The notes: generated from the sequence alone by a model not told the origin. Counted from the stretch's first letter, positions 9,097 through 18,124 are shown. The stretch is DNA of 64,000 nt from Zestomonas insulae (GCF_016901015.1 NZ_JAFEUP010000007.1:62001-126000), one strand, 5' to 3'. Numbers and translations: made by a program.

Positions 9097-10878
9097 ATGT
9101 CCGCCTTCGCTGCCCCCCAGGATCGCCCCCTCGACCTCGCCGACCTGCTCCGCGAGCTGGTCGCCCTGGGTCGCATCGCCCAGGACACCGCCGAGCAGTG
9201 CCTGGCCATCCGCCGCAGCGCGGTGAACAATCAGCAGCACCCGCTGGAATTCCTCGCCAGCCAGCAGCTCGACGACCTGACCCGCGCCGGCCGCAAGCTC
9301 GACCTGGAAACCCTCACCCTGTGGCTCGCCGAGCTGGCCGGGCAGCCCTACCTGCGCATCGACCCGCTGAAGATCGACGTCGCGGCGATCACCCCATTGA
9401 TGTCCTACGCCTTCGCCCAGCGCCACAAGATCCTCGCCGTGGCGGTCGATCGCGAGGCAGTGACCATCGCCAGCGCGCAACCCTTCGTCAATCGCTGGGA
9501 AGCCGACCTGATCCACGTGCTGAAGCGGCCGATCAAGCGCGTGGTGGCCAACCCGACGGACCTGCACCGCTTCACCGTGGAGTTTTACCGCCTGGCCAAG
9601 TCGGTCAGCGGCGCCACCGCCCATGACATGAAGGTCAGCGGCGTGGGCAACTTCGAGCAGCTGCTCAACCTCGGCGCGCAGGACCAGGAGCCGGACGCCA
9701 ACGACGCGCACATCGTCAACATCGTCGACTGGCTGTTCCAGTACGCCTACCAGCAGCGCGCCAGCGACATCCACATCGAGCCGCGCCGCGACATGGGCAC
9801 CGTGCGCTTTCGCATCGACGGCGTGCTGCACAACGTCTACCAGTTCCCGCCGCAGGTGACCCTGGCGATCATCAGCCGGCTGAAGAGTCTCGGGCGGATG
9901 AACGTCGCCGAGAAGCGCAAGCCGCAAGACGGGCGGATCAAGACCAAGACCCCGGACGGCGGCGAAGTCGAGCTGCGCCTGTCGACGCTGCCCACCGCGT
10001 TCGGCGAGAAGATGGTGATGCGGATCTTCGACCCCGAGGTGCTGCTGAAAAGCTTCGACCAGCTGGGTTTCTCCGCCGACGACCTGAAGCGCTGGCAGAG
10101 CATGACCGGCCAGCCGAACGGCATCATCCTGGTCACCGGGCCGACCGGCTCGGGCAAGACCACCACCCTGTACACCACGCTCAAGCAACTGGCCACGCCC
10201 GAGGTGAACGTCTGCACCATCGAGGACCCGATCGAGATGATCGAGACCTCGTTCAACCAGATGCAGGTGCAGCACAACATCGAGCTGAGCTTCGCCAGCG
10301 GCGTGCGCGCGCTGATGCGCCAGGACCCGGACATCATCATGGTCGGCGAGATCCGCGACCTGGAGACCGCCGAGATGGCCATCCAGGCGGCGCTCACCGG
10401 GCACCTGGTGCTGTCCACCCTGCACACCAACGACGCGCCCTCGGCGATCACCCGTCTGCTCGAACTCGGCGTGCCCTACTACCTGCTGCGCGCGACCCTG
10501 CTGGGGGTCATGGCGCAGCGCCTGGTGCGCACCCTGTGCCCGCACTGCAAAGCGCCGGTGGAGCTCGAGGAAAGCGACTGGCAGGCGCTGACCAAGCCGT
10601 GGAGCGCGCCGCTGCCGACCCACGCGCACCGCGCGGTGGGCTGCCTGGAGTGCCGCGACACCGGCTACCGCGGGCGCGCCGGGGTCTACGAGATCATGCT
10701 CCTCGACGACGCGCTGAAGCCGCACATCAATGCCGACACCGACCTGGTGGCCTTGCGCCGCGCGGCGTTCAAGGACGGCATGCGCAGTCTGCGCCTGTCC
10801 GGCGCGCAGAAGGTCGCCGCCGGCCTGACCACCATCGAGGAAGTGCTGCGCGTCACCCCGCAGAGCGAGCAGAAGTAG
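9097..10878 (+). CDS. Orphan GspE/PilB-type secretion ATPase
   Basis: A 593-aa hexameric traffic ATPase of the type II secretion/type IV pilus family. An N-terminal MshEN-like domain precedes the ATPase core. Walker A is TGPTGSGKTTTLY near residue 347, the Asp box and Walker B are RQDPDIIMVGEIRDLETAE near 410, and the His box is LSTLHTNDAPSAITR. A four-cysteine zinc element (CPHC and CLEC, residues about 480-515) is present as in PilB and GspE. No inner-membrane platform (GspF/PilC), secretin or pilin gene is nearby, so it either serves a machine encoded elsewhere or is an orphan. PAO1 has, as I recall, a similar lone gene here. Confidence 0.93.
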   Translation: MSAFAAPQDRPLDLADLLRELVALGRIAQDTAEQCLAIRRSAVNNQQHPLEFLASQQLDDLTRAGRKLDLETLTLWLAELAGQPYLRIDPLKIDVAAITPLMSYAFAQRHKILAVAVDREAVTIASAQPFVNRWEADLIHVLKRPIKRVVANPTDLHRFTVEFYRLAKSVSGATAHDMKVSGVGNFEQLLNLGAQDQEPDANDAHIVNIVDWLFQYAYQQRASDIHIEPRRDMGTVRFRIDGVLHNVYQFPPQVTLAIISRLKSLGRMNVAEKRKPQDGRIKTKTPDGGEVELRLSTLPTAFGEKMVMRIFDPEVLLKSFDQLGFSADDLKRWQSMTGQPNGIILVTGPTGSGKTTTLYTTLKQLATPEVNVCTIEDPIEMIETSFNQMQVQHNIELSFASGVRALMRQDPDIIMVGEIRDLETAEMAIQAALTGHLVLSTLHTNDAPSAITRLLELGVPYYLLRATLLGVMAQRLVRTLCPHCKAPVELEESDWQALTKPWSAPLPTHAHRAVGCLECRDTGYRGRAGVYEIMLLDDALKPHINADTDLVALRRAAFKDGMRSLRLSGAQKVAAGLTTIEEVLRVTPQSEQK

Positions 10879-10995
10879 CCCCGCGCGCAGCCCGCCAACC
10901 GCTCTACCGCCTGGCCGGCGACCCTCGCGCCGGGCGCGCGGCTGCCTATAGTTGTTGCTGGACGCCCTTTCTGTCCGGGCAACGATGTGGACCCG

Positions 10996-12582
10996 ATGTA
11001 CAACCGCCGCTCCACCCTCCTGCACGGCGCCCTGCTAAGCCTGGTGCTGCTTGCCAATCACGCGTTCGCGGTGCTCATGCCGGTGCCGGCGACGCCCGCG
11101 CTGCGTCAGTTGCTCGACCAGTTCCCGCTGCACTGCGCGGCGCTGCCGCCGAGCCTCAACGCCGCGGCGCAGGCCCAACTGGACGCCTTCTACCAGCAAC
11201 GTGACGACCAGCCGGCCTGGCGCGACGACGCCCACCTCGGCGCGCTGCGCGAACAGCTCGGCCTGCTCGCCGACGACGGCCTGAACCCCGGCGACTACCC
11301 GCTGCCGAGCAGCCTCGAACCGCCGTCCGCCTGCGCCGACCTGCTGGCCAGCCACGCCTACCTGCGCGCCCTGCAGCACCTGCGCAACGGCCGCCTCAAC
11401 CAGCAGCGCGCCGAGCCGCTGTGGCACGCCGCCACGGCCAGCCGCCCCGACCCGCGCCTGGCGGTGCTGTCGATCGCCCTGCGCGACCTCGACGAGCCGG
11501 CCCGCGCCTTCGCCGCGGCGCGCCCGGCGCTGCCCCAGTACCAGGCGCTGCGCGCCCTGTACGCGCGGCTGCGCCTGCAGCCGCTGGCCAGCTGGACGCC
11601 GCTGGCCGACGGCGCGCTGCTGCGCCCCGGCGGTTACGACCCGCGGGTGCCGGCGCTGCGCGTGCGTCTGGCCGCCGAGGGCTACCTGCACGGCGAGCCG
11701 GCCACGCGCAGCACCCTGCACCACGACGCCGAGCTGGTCGCGGCGCTGGCCGCCTTCCAGCGCGACCATGCGCTCAAGCCCGACGGCCTGCTCGGCAGCG
11801 CCAGCTTGGCCGAACTCAACGTCGACGCGCTGGCGCGCCGCGACCAGCTGCGCGTCAACCTCGAACGGCTGCGCTGGCTGGCCGATGACCTGGCCAACGC
11901 GCGGGTGGTGATCAATGTCGCCGCCGCCGAACTGCTGCTCTACCAGGACGGCCACGAGGCCTGGCGCACCCGTACCCAGGTCGGCAAACCGACCCGACAG
12001 ACGCCGCTGCTCGCCTCGCAGATCGACCGGCTGACCCTCAACCCGCGCTGGATCGTGCCGCCGACCATCCTCCGCGAAGACAAACTGCCGGAGATCCGCC
12101 GCGACCCCAGCTACCTCGACCGCCATCAGATGAGCGTGCACGACCGCGCCGGCAACGCCCTCGACCCGGCGCTGATCGACTGGGACGACCCCGGGCCGAT
12201 CCGCCTCAGCCAGGCCGCCGGCGCGCAGAACCCGCTGGGCCGCCTGGTGCTGCGCTTCCCCAACCCCTATGCGGTGTACCTGCACGACACGCCGAGCCAG
12301 CAGCTGTTCGACAAGTCGCCGCGCTTCTTCAGCTCCGGCTGCGTGCGCGTCGAGGCGGTGACCAGCCTGCTGCCGTTCCTGCTCAGCCCGGAGGCGCTCG
12401 CCGATGTCGAGCTGCGCCTGGCCAGCGGGCGCACCCAGGAATACCGGCTGCGGCCGAAGGTGCCGGTGCTGATCGGCTACTGGACCGCCGAGGTGGATGG
12501 CGACGGACGGCTGCGCTACGCCCCGGACATCTACGCCCACGACCCCGCGCTGCTGCGCGCGCTGATCGCGCCGCGGCCCTGA
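10996..12582 (+). CDS. Murein L,D-transpeptidase (YcbB/LdtD type)
   Basis: A 528-aa exported enzyme that forms 3-3 crosslinks in peptidoglycan. It has a signal peptide (residues 1 to about 25, ending HAFA), a peptidoglycan-binding domain around 235-280 (AFQRDHALKPDGLLGSASL) and a YkuD catalytic domain around 300-470. The catalytic motif is visible as an HD near YLHDTPS and FFSSGCVRVE, with the nucleophile at Cys449. The start is ATG 10996; a GTG nine bases earlier is possible. A TATAGT sequence at 10947-10952 could be a -10 element, with no good -35. I do not recall this gene at the syntenic place in PAO1. Confidence 0.92.
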   Translation: MYNRRSTLLHGALLSLVLLANHAFAVLMPVPATPALRQLLDQFPLHCAALPPSLNAAAQAQLDAFYQQRDDQPAWRDDAHLGALREQLGLLADDGLNPGDYPLPSSLEPPSACADLLASHAYLRALQHLRNGRLNQQRAEPLWHAATASRPDPRLAVLSIALRDLDEPARAFAAARPALPQYQALRALYARLRLQPLASWTPLADGALLRPGGYDPRVPALRVRLAAEGYLHGEPATRSTLHHDAELVAALAAFQRDHALKPDGLLGSASLAELNVDALARRDQLRVNLERLRWLADDLANARVVINVAAAELLLYQDGHEAWRTRTQVGKPTRQTPLLASQIDRLTLNPRWIVPPTILREDKLPEIRRDPSYLDRHQMSVHDRAGNALDPALIDWDDPGPIRLSQAAGAQNPLGRLVLRFPNPYAVYLHDTPSQQLFDKSPRFFSSGCVRVEAVTSLLPFLLSPEALADVELRLASGRTQEYRLRPKVPVLIGYWTAEVDGDGRLRYAPDIYAHDPALLRALIAPRP

Positions 12583-12693
12583 CCGGTCGCACGCCGACAC
12601 GCATTTTCCGCAGCGACCTGCAGCGCCGAGCGGCACGCCTGTGGTTAGATGCGCGAGGGCCATCCGGCCACCAATCACAAGGAGTGCGTTGTC

Positions 12694-13614
12694 ATGGAAA
12701 TCGGTGGGGTATTGCTGCTGTTCGTCGGTCTGGCCCTGGCCATCGTGTTCATGGGCTTCAAGGTGGTGCCGCAGGGCTTCGAGTGGACGGTGGAGCGCTT
12801 CGGCCGCTACACCAACACCCTGCGCCCGGGCCTGAACATCATCGTGCCGGTGATGGACCGCATCGGCCGCAAGCTCAACGTCATGGAAAGCGTGCTGGAC
12901 ATCCCGCCGCAGGAAGTGATCACCGCCGACAACGCCACGGTGCAGATCGACGCGATCTGCTTCTTCCAGATCATCAATTCGGCGCAGGCGGCCTACGAGG
13001 TCAACAACCTCGAGCACGCGATCCGCAACCTGGTGATGACCAACATCCGTACTGTGCTCGGCTCCATGGAGCTGGACGCCATGCTCGGCCAGCGCGACGC
13101 GATCAACGAGCGCCTGCTGAAGACCGTCGACGAGGCCACCGCGCCGTGGGGGATCAAGATCACCCGCATCGAGATCAAGGACATCAGCCCGCCCGCCGAC
13201 CTGATGGCGGCGATGTCCGGGCAGATGAAGGCCGAGCGCATCAAGCGCGCGCAGATTCTCGAGGCCGAGGGCCTGCGCGCCGCGGCGATCCTCACCGCCG
13301 AGGGGCAGAAGCAGGGCGACATCCTCAAGGCCGAAGGCCAGCGCCAGGCGGCGTTCCTCGAAGCGGAAGCGCGCGAGCGCGCCGCGCAGGCGGAAGCCGA
13401 GGCGACGCGCATGGTTTCGGAGGCGATCGCCGCCGGTAACGTGCAGGCGGTCAACTACTTCGTCGCGCAGAAGTACATCGACGCGCTCGGCCAGCTGGCC
13501 GGCGCCAGCAACAGCAAGGTGATCCTAATGCCGCTGGAAGCCAGCCAGGTGATCGGCGCGGTCGGCGGCATCGGCGAGATCGTGCGCGCCACCTTCGACG
13601 CCAAGAAGGGCTGA
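12694..13614 (+). CDS. SPFH/stomatin-like membrane protein (QmcA/slipin type)
   Basis: A 306-aa protein with one N-terminal membrane segment (GGVLLLFVGLALAIVFMGF) followed by an SPFH/band 7 domain (about 25-190, containing PQGFEWTVERFGRYTNTLRP) and an Ala/Glu-rich coiled coil rich in EAEGxRxA repeats. These proteins assemble into large membrane scaffolds linked to membrane microdomains and quality control. ATG 12694 follows AAGGAG; the frame is open from 12649. The NfeD-family gene begins three bases after the stop, the usual slipin-NfeD pairing, and a diguanylate cyclase follows. C-terminal residues ANSKVILMPLE-like (SNSKVILMPLE) match QmcA relatives. Confidence 0.93.
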   Translation: MEIGGVLLLFVGLALAIVFMGFKVVPQGFEWTVERFGRYTNTLRPGLNIIVPVMDRIGRKLNVMESVLDIPPQEVITADNATVQIDAICFFQIINSAQAAYEVNNLEHAIRNLVMTNIRTVLGSMELDAMLGQRDAINERLLKTVDEATAPWGIKITRIEIKDISPPADLMAAMSGQMKAERIKRAQILEAEGLRAAAILTAEGQKQGDILKAEGQRQAAFLEAEARERAAQAEAEATRMVSEAIAAGNVQAVNYFVAQKYIDALGQLAGASNSKVILMPLEASQVIGAVGGIGEIVRATFDAKKG

Positions 13615-13617
13615 GCC

Positions 13618-14064
13618 ATGTGGGAGTTCCTGCAGCACCTGTCGTATTGGGACTGGCTGGCGCTGGGCACCGTGCTGCTGATCCTCGAAGTGTTCGGCGC
13701 CGGCGGCTACCTGCTGTGGCTGGGCGTCGCCGCCGCCGCGGTCGGCGTGCTGACCCTGCTGTTCCCGGCGCTGCCGTGGACCTGGCAGCTGCCGCTGTTC
13801 GGCGTGCTGTCGATCCTCAGCGCGGTGCTCTGGTGGCAGCGCCAGCGCCACGCCCGGGCGCCTTCGGCGCAGCCGGGGCTGAACCGTCGCGGCCAGGAGC
13901 TGCTCGGCCGCCAGTTCGTTCTGCACGAGGCGATCAGCGGCGGACGCGGCAAGATCAAAGCCGGCGACACCCTGTGGCTGGTCACCGGCCCCGACCTGCC
14001 GGTCGGCAGCGCGGTGCGGGTGATCGACCAGGACGGCGTACTGCTCAAGATCGAGCCGGCCTGA
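13618..14064 (+). CDS. NfeD family membrane protein
   Basis: A 148-aa partner protein of SPFH/stomatin proteins. It has two or three closely spaced membrane segments in residues about 12-75 (LALGTVLLILEVFGAGGYLL; LPLFGVLSILSAVLWW) and a C-terminal soluble OB-fold-type domain from about 85 to 148 (RRGQELLGRQFVL, GDTLWLVTGPDLPVG). NfeD1b-type proteins lack the ClpP-like protease domain found in long NfeD, as here. It starts three bases after the stomatin stop and its stop is 12 bases before the diguanylate cyclase, so the three are surely one operon. Confidence 0.92.
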   Translation: MWEFLQHLSYWDWLALGTVLLILEVFGAGGYLLWLGVAAAAVGVLTLLFPALPWTWQLPLFGVLSILSAVLWWQRQRHARAPSAQPGLNRRGQELLGRQFVLHEAISGGRGKIKAGDTLWLVTGPDLPVGSAVRVIDQDGVLLKIEPA

Positions 14065-14076
14065 GCGAGGGAAGCG

Positions 14077-15144
14077 ATGAGCCATCCAGAGCTGCGGCAA
14101 ACCACCGGACTGGAAGACACCGCGCGGCGCTCGCTGATGAGCCTGATCTTCTCCGCCACCGGGCTGACCATCGGCTTCTTCTCGCTGCTGCAGTTCGCCG
14201 CCGGCAACTACCTGTTCGCCAGCCTCGAGGTGCTCACCTGCGCCGCGCTGCTCGCCGCCGGACGCGGGGTGTACCGCGCCCGGCGCCTGGAGCTGTGGAT
14301 CTACCTGTACCTGCTGCCAACCTTCGCCTTCCTCGTCTACATCAGCCTGATGCCGGATGCCTCGGCCGCCGCCTTCGTCTGGCTGTACATGATCCCGCTG
14401 CTCGCCTACCTGATGCTCGGCCAGCGCCGCGGCTTCTGGCTGTCGGTGCCGCTGCTGCTCGCCAGCCTGGTGCTGTACTACCTGCGCTACCCGCTGCCGG
14501 ACAGCGCCGCTGAATGGATCGACGCCGGCAACGCGATCATCTGCGGCTTGCTGATCCTGGTATTCGTGCACCTCTATGAATACCGCCGCGCAGCGGCTTT
14601 CGCGGTGGTCGAACAGCAGGCGCAGACCGACCCGCTGACCGGCGTGGCCAGCCGCCGGCATTTCCAGCTGGAAGTGCGCCGCGCCCTGCAGGAAGCCGGG
14701 CGCAGCGACAGTCCGCTGGTCCTCGCGCTGATGGACATCGACCACTTCAAGGCGGTCAACGATCGCCACGGCCACGACGCCGGCGACCACGCCCTGCAGT
14801 ACGTCTGCCGCCTGCTCCTGCAACGCCTGCGCAGTACCGACAGCCTGGGCCGGCTGGGCGGCGAGGAGTTCGGCCTGCTGCTGCGCAGCACCGATGCCGC
14901 CAGTGCCCTGGCGCTGCTGGAGAGCCTGCGCGCGCTGATCGACGCGCAACCGTTGCGCTACAAGGGCGAGCAGATTCCGCTGTCGGCGACCTTCGGCCTC
15001 GCCGAGTGGCCGCGCGATGGCCGCGGCGCCGACGACCTGTATCGCTGCGCGGACCAGCGTCTGTACCGCGGCAAATCCCAAGGCCGCAACCGGGTGGTCG
15101 CCGAGTCGGCACCACACGCCGAACAGCCGCGGCAGGAAAGCTGA
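14077..15144 (+). CDS. Membrane-bound diguanylate cyclase
   Basis: A 355-aa enzyme making cyclic di-GMP from two GTP. About six membrane segments fill residues 25-180, with short loops and no recognised periplasmic sensor. The GGDEF domain runs from about 190 to 345, carries the active-site motif GGEEF at 261-265 and has DIDHFKAVND before it. RSTD at 252-255 is a canonical RxxD inhibitory site five residues upstream, so product inhibition is expected. Third gene of the stomatin-NfeD operon, which could place c-di-GMP synthesis at a membrane microdomain; that link is inference. Confidence 0.94.
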   Translation: MSHPELRQTTGLEDTARRSLMSLIFSATGLTIGFFSLLQFAAGNYLFASLEVLTCAALLAAGRGVYRARRLELWIYLYLLPTFAFLVYISLMPDASAAAFVWLYMIPLLAYLMLGQRRGFWLSVPLLLASLVLYYLRYPLPDSAAEWIDAGNAIICGLLILVFVHLYEYRRAAAFAVVEQQAQTDPLTGVASRRHFQLEVRRALQEAGRSDSPLVLALMDIDHFKAVNDRHGHDAGDHALQYVCRLLLQRLRSTDSLGRLGGEEFGLLLRSTDAASALALLESLRALIDAQPLRYKGEQIPLSATFGLAEWPRDGRGADDLYRCADQRLYRGKSQGRNRVVAESAPHAEQPRQES

Positions 15145-15203
15145 ACTACGCACGCCGCCCGGGGATCAGAACAGGTAGGACTGTTGAAATCGGAACCCTT
15201 GCC

Positions 15204-15509
15204 ATGCGTATACCCACCTGCGCCCTCGCCCTTGCCCTACTCGCCACGCCCGTCAGCCACGCCTTCGCCGACTCGGACTTCTGGAAGGACGTGATTTCCT
15301 CCGGCGCCACCACCGGCTCCACCTACCTGACCTTCAAGGACGACAAGCAGGTGCTCGCCGCCCGTGAGGACGCCAGCGCCTTCGTCGCCAGCGGCGGGCA
15401 GATCCGTGGCCCCTACCTGGAAGCCGCGCTGCGCCAGGTGCGCGCCGAGCATCCCGAGTTGCAGCTCAGCGATGAGCAGCTGGCCACCGCGCTGCTCGCC
15501 CGCCCCTGA
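15204..15509 (+). CDS. DUF2388 secreted small protein
   Basis: A 101-aa protein with a clear signal peptide (residues 1-23, ending SHAFA) and mature start DSDFWKDVISSGATTGSTYLTF, which is the DUF2388 pattern known from several pseudomonad paralogues. It is predicted to be periplasmic. Function is unknown. The ATG at 15204 was chosen because it begins the signal peptide; the frame runs open from 15006 through the end of the preceding gene. It is followed 66 bases later by a lipoprotein hydrolase gene on the same strand. Confidence 0.85.
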   Translation: MRIPTCALALALLATPVSHAFADSDFWKDVISSGATTGSTYLTFKDDKQVLAAREDASAFVASGGQIRGPYLEAALRQVRAEHPELQLSDEQLATALLARP

Positions 15510-15575
15510 CCCGCAGCGCGCGTGACCCGGCTAGACTGACGGAGAGGATGTCCATCGACCACCGGGAGCTCAGGG

Positions 15576-16841
15576 ATGAGGGCAGTACGCGCGGCGCTGG
15601 GAGCGCTGCTGATCGCACTGGCCGGCAGCGGCTGCTCACTGTTCAAGCTGCAGGCGCAACTCGACGCGGCGCACCAGCAGCTGGTGCGCATCAGCGGCAG
15701 CATCGCTGACGACAGCCTGCCCCAGGCCACCCTGGTGGCGCTGCTCGATGCCCAGGGCAAGCTGCGCCTGTACCGCATCGTCGAGCCGGGCAGCGCGTTC
15801 CACTTCGTCGTGCCGAAAGGCGACTACCAGCTGCTGGCATTCATCGACCGCAATGGCAATTTCGTCCTCGACCCCGCCGAACCGCGGCGCTGGCTGCGCC
15901 CGGTGGCGGGCGTCGCAGTGCCGCTCGACAGCGCGCCGCAGGCCGGCCGCTACGACCTGCGCCTGCAGGCCAGCGACCTGCAACCGGCGCCGCCGCTCGA
16001 CCTCAGCCTGGCGCGGCTGTATCGCGAGCACCCGCGCCTGCAGCGCAACTACCTGCAGCAGGTCGATTTCGACGACCCACGCTTCTCCGCCGAGCGGGTC
16101 AGCCAGGGCGCCTGGCAGCCGCTGGATTTCCTCCGCGAGGTCGGTTACGGCCTGTACCTGCTGCACCCCTGGGACGCACACAAGGAGCCGGTGTTCCTCG
16201 TCCACGGCATCAACGACTCGCCGCGCGCCTGGCGCGAGCTGATCGCCAGCCTCGACCCGCAGCGCTTCCAGGCGGTGCTGTTCCACTACCCCAGCGGCGT
16301 GCCGCTGAACAGCAGCGCCTACCTGCTCAGCGAGGCGATCCGCGACGTGCAGCTGCGCCACTCGCCGCCGCGCTACCACCTGTTTGCCCACAGCATGGGC
16401 GGCCTGGTCGCCCGCCGGGCCGCGCAGATGCTCAGCGCCGATGACGGCGCCGACCGCCTGTGCCTGTTCCTCACCCTGTCGACGCCCTGGGACGGCCACC
16501 CGTCCGCCGCCTCCGGCGTGGCGCATGCCCCGGTGGTGGCGCCGGTGTGGCGCGACCTGGCGCCGGGCAGCCGCTATCTGCAGGACCTGTTCGCCAGCCC
16601 GCTGCCGGCGCACGTGCGCCAGTGGCAGCTGGTCAGCTACGCCGGCAACCGCCGCTTGCTGGCGCAACCCAACGACGGCGTGGTGCCGCTGGCCAGCGAG
16701 CTGCGCCCAGCCGCCCAGGACGAGGCCGAACACCTCTACCTGCTGCGCGAAAGCCACACCAGCATCCTGCGCAGTGCGCGCAGTCAGGAACTGATCAGCC
16801 GCGCCCTCGGCAGTCTGCCGGCGCGCGGCTGCCGCCCATGA
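15576..16841 (+). CDS. Lipoprotein alpha/beta-hydrolase (lipase-like)
   Basis: A 421-aa envelope protein. The N-terminus is a lipoprotein signal with lipobox LAGSGCS, acylated at Cys20. After an insert domain of about 170 residues containing a GDYQLLAFIDRNGNFVLDPA segment, the hydrolase fold starts with the oxyanion-loop motif FLVHGINDSPRAW and the nucleophile elbow HSMGG (Ser273). A C-terminal His in RESHTSIL and an Asp in QPNDGVVP are candidate remaining triad members. The mature Ser at +2 favours the outer membrane by the lipoprotein sorting rule. The substrate is unknown. The DUF2804 gene follows directly. Confidence 0.88.
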   Translation: MRAVRAALGALLIALAGSGCSLFKLQAQLDAAHQQLVRISGSIADDSLPQATLVALLDAQGKLRLYRIVEPGSAFHFVVPKGDYQLLAFIDRNGNFVLDPAEPRRWLRPVAGVAVPLDSAPQAGRYDLRLQASDLQPAPPLDLSLARLYREHPRLQRNYLQQVDFDDPRFSAERVSQGAWQPLDFLREVGYGLYLLHPWDAHKEPVFLVHGINDSPRAWRELIASLDPQRFQAVLFHYPSGVPLNSSAYLLSEAIRDVQLRHSPPRYHLFAHSMGGLVARRAAQMLSADDGADRLCLFLTLSTPWDGHPSAASGVAHAPVVAPVWRDLAPGSRYLQDLFASPLPAHVRQWQLVSYAGNRRLLAQPNDGVVPLASELRPAAQDEAEHLYLLRESHTSILRSARSQELISRALGSLPARGCRP

Positions 16842-16861
16842 GCCGTGGAGCCGATACCCCC

Positions 16862-17899
16862 ATGCAGCAGGAAATCCTCAGCGCCAGCCCGCTACTCAGC
16901 GCCGCCGGCACCCTCGTCCAGCCCGGCTGGGCACGCCAGCCGCTCTGGCAATACCAGCGCACGGCGATCCGCGCCGCCGGCTGGCGCATCAAGGAGTGGG
17001 ACTACTACGCGGTGCTGTCCGCCGAGCAGCGCTTCGGCATCGCCCTGACCGTCGCCGACCTCGGCTACGTCGGCCTGGTCGCGCTGTGCTACCTGGATTT
17101 CGCCCGCGGCAGCTTCCAGCAGGTCGACAGCTTGATCCCGCTGCCGCTGGGTCGCCTGGGCCTCGGTGCCGACAGCCAGCACGGCCGCCTGCAGCATCAC
17201 AGCCGCACGCTGCAAGTGGACATCGAGGTCGACCACGGCCAGCGCCGGCTGCGCTTCGCCGCCCCCGGCCTGCGCGCGGCGGACGGCAGCCGCGGCCTGG
17301 AGGGGGAAATACTGCTGCAGCCGCCGAGCGTGCTGGAATCGCTGAACATCGCCACCTCGTGGGCGGAGAATCGCCGCGCCTTCTACTACAACCGCAAGCT
17401 CAACTGCCTGCCGGCCAGCGGCCAGGTGCGCCTCGGCACCGAGACGCGGACTTTCGACCCAAGCCGCGACGCCGGGGTGCTCGACTGGGGCCGCGGCGTG
17501 TGGACCTACCAGAACCGCTGGTACTGGAGCTCGGCCTCCGGCTTCCTCGACGGCGTGCCGTTCGGCTTCAACCTCGGCTACGGCTTCAGCGACCGCAGCC
17601 CGGCCAGCGAGAACGCGCTGATCCACGCCGGCCGCCTGCACAAGCTCGGCGAGGTGCACTTCGCCTACGACGCCGCCGACTACCTCAAACCGTGGCGCCT
17701 CAACGACGACGCCGGGCGCCTCGAGCTGAGTTTCCGGCCGCTGCTCGACCGCCATTCGAAGATCGACCTGGGGTTGATGAAAACCGTGCAGCACCAGGTG
17801 TTCGGCCTCTTCTCCGGGCGTGTGCTGCTCGACGACGGCACGCCGCTGCAGCTCGACGAGTTCCTCGGCTTCGCCGAAGAGGTGTTCAACCGCTGGTAA
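16862..17899 (+). CDS. DUF2804 family protein
   Basis: A 345-aa cytoplasmic protein of the DUF2804 family, recognised by the aromatic-rich pattern RIKEWDYYAVLS near the N-terminus, NRRAFYYNRKLNCLP in the middle and the VLDWGRGVWTYQNRWYWSSA segment. The function of the family is not established. The frame is open from 16460. Two starts are possible: ATG 16838, which overlaps the stop of the hydrolase gene (ATGA), and ATG 16862, which follows GGAG by eleven bases. I chose 16862. The overlap still suggests co-expression with the lipoprotein hydrolase. Confidence 0.8.
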   Translation: MQQEILSASPLLSAAGTLVQPGWARQPLWQYQRTAIRAAGWRIKEWDYYAVLSAEQRFGIALTVADLGYVGLVALCYLDFARGSFQQVDSLIPLPLGRLGLGADSQHGRLQHHSRTLQVDIEVDHGQRRLRFAAPGLRAADGSRGLEGEILLQPPSVLESLNIATSWAENRRAFYYNRKLNCLPASGQVRLGTETRTFDPSRDAGVLDWGRGVWTYQNRWYWSSASGFLDGVPFGFNLGYGFSDRSPASENALIHAGRLHKLGEVHFAYDAADYLKPWRLNDDAGRLELSFRPLLDRHSKIDLGLMKTVQHQVFGLFSGRVLLDDGTPLQLDEFLGFAEEVFNRW

Positions 17900-17946
17900 C
17901 ACCGCGATCAGACTGGACAGCCGATGTCGCTGGGTGGCGCGCCTTG

Positions 17947-18006
17947 GTAGGAGCGAATTCATTCGCGATCCGCGGCGCCGACTCTCGCGGATAAATCCGC
18001 TCCTAC
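17947..18006. repeat. Inverted pair of Pseudomonas REP elements
   Basis: Two 22-base copies face each other with a 16-base spacer: GTAGGAGCGAATTCATTCGC with GA at 17947-17968 and the inverted copy ending CCGCTCCTAC at 17985-18006. Each copy carries its own small palindrome (GCGAATTCATTCGC; GCGGATAAATCCGC), the hallmark of pseudomonad REP sequences. It lies between convergent genes, after the DUF2804 stop. Confidence 0.85.
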
Positions 18007-18052
18007 AGAACTCCGTCAACCGCTGCGCACCACTTAGCGGCTAACTCGCCAT

Positions 18053-18087
18053 GAAAAACGCCGCGATCCCAAGGGAGTCGCGGCGTT
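18053..18087 (-). terminator. Terminator after gcvP
   Basis: On the minus strand AACGCCGCGA and TCGCGGCGTT-type arms (18057-18066 and 18078-18087) form a GC-rich stem followed by GTTTTTC. It lies 38 bases beyond the gcvP stop and ends the glycine cleavage operon. Confidence 0.85.
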
Positions 18088-18124
18088 GTCTTAACTGAAC
18101 GACAGTACGCTCAAGAGCGCGCGC

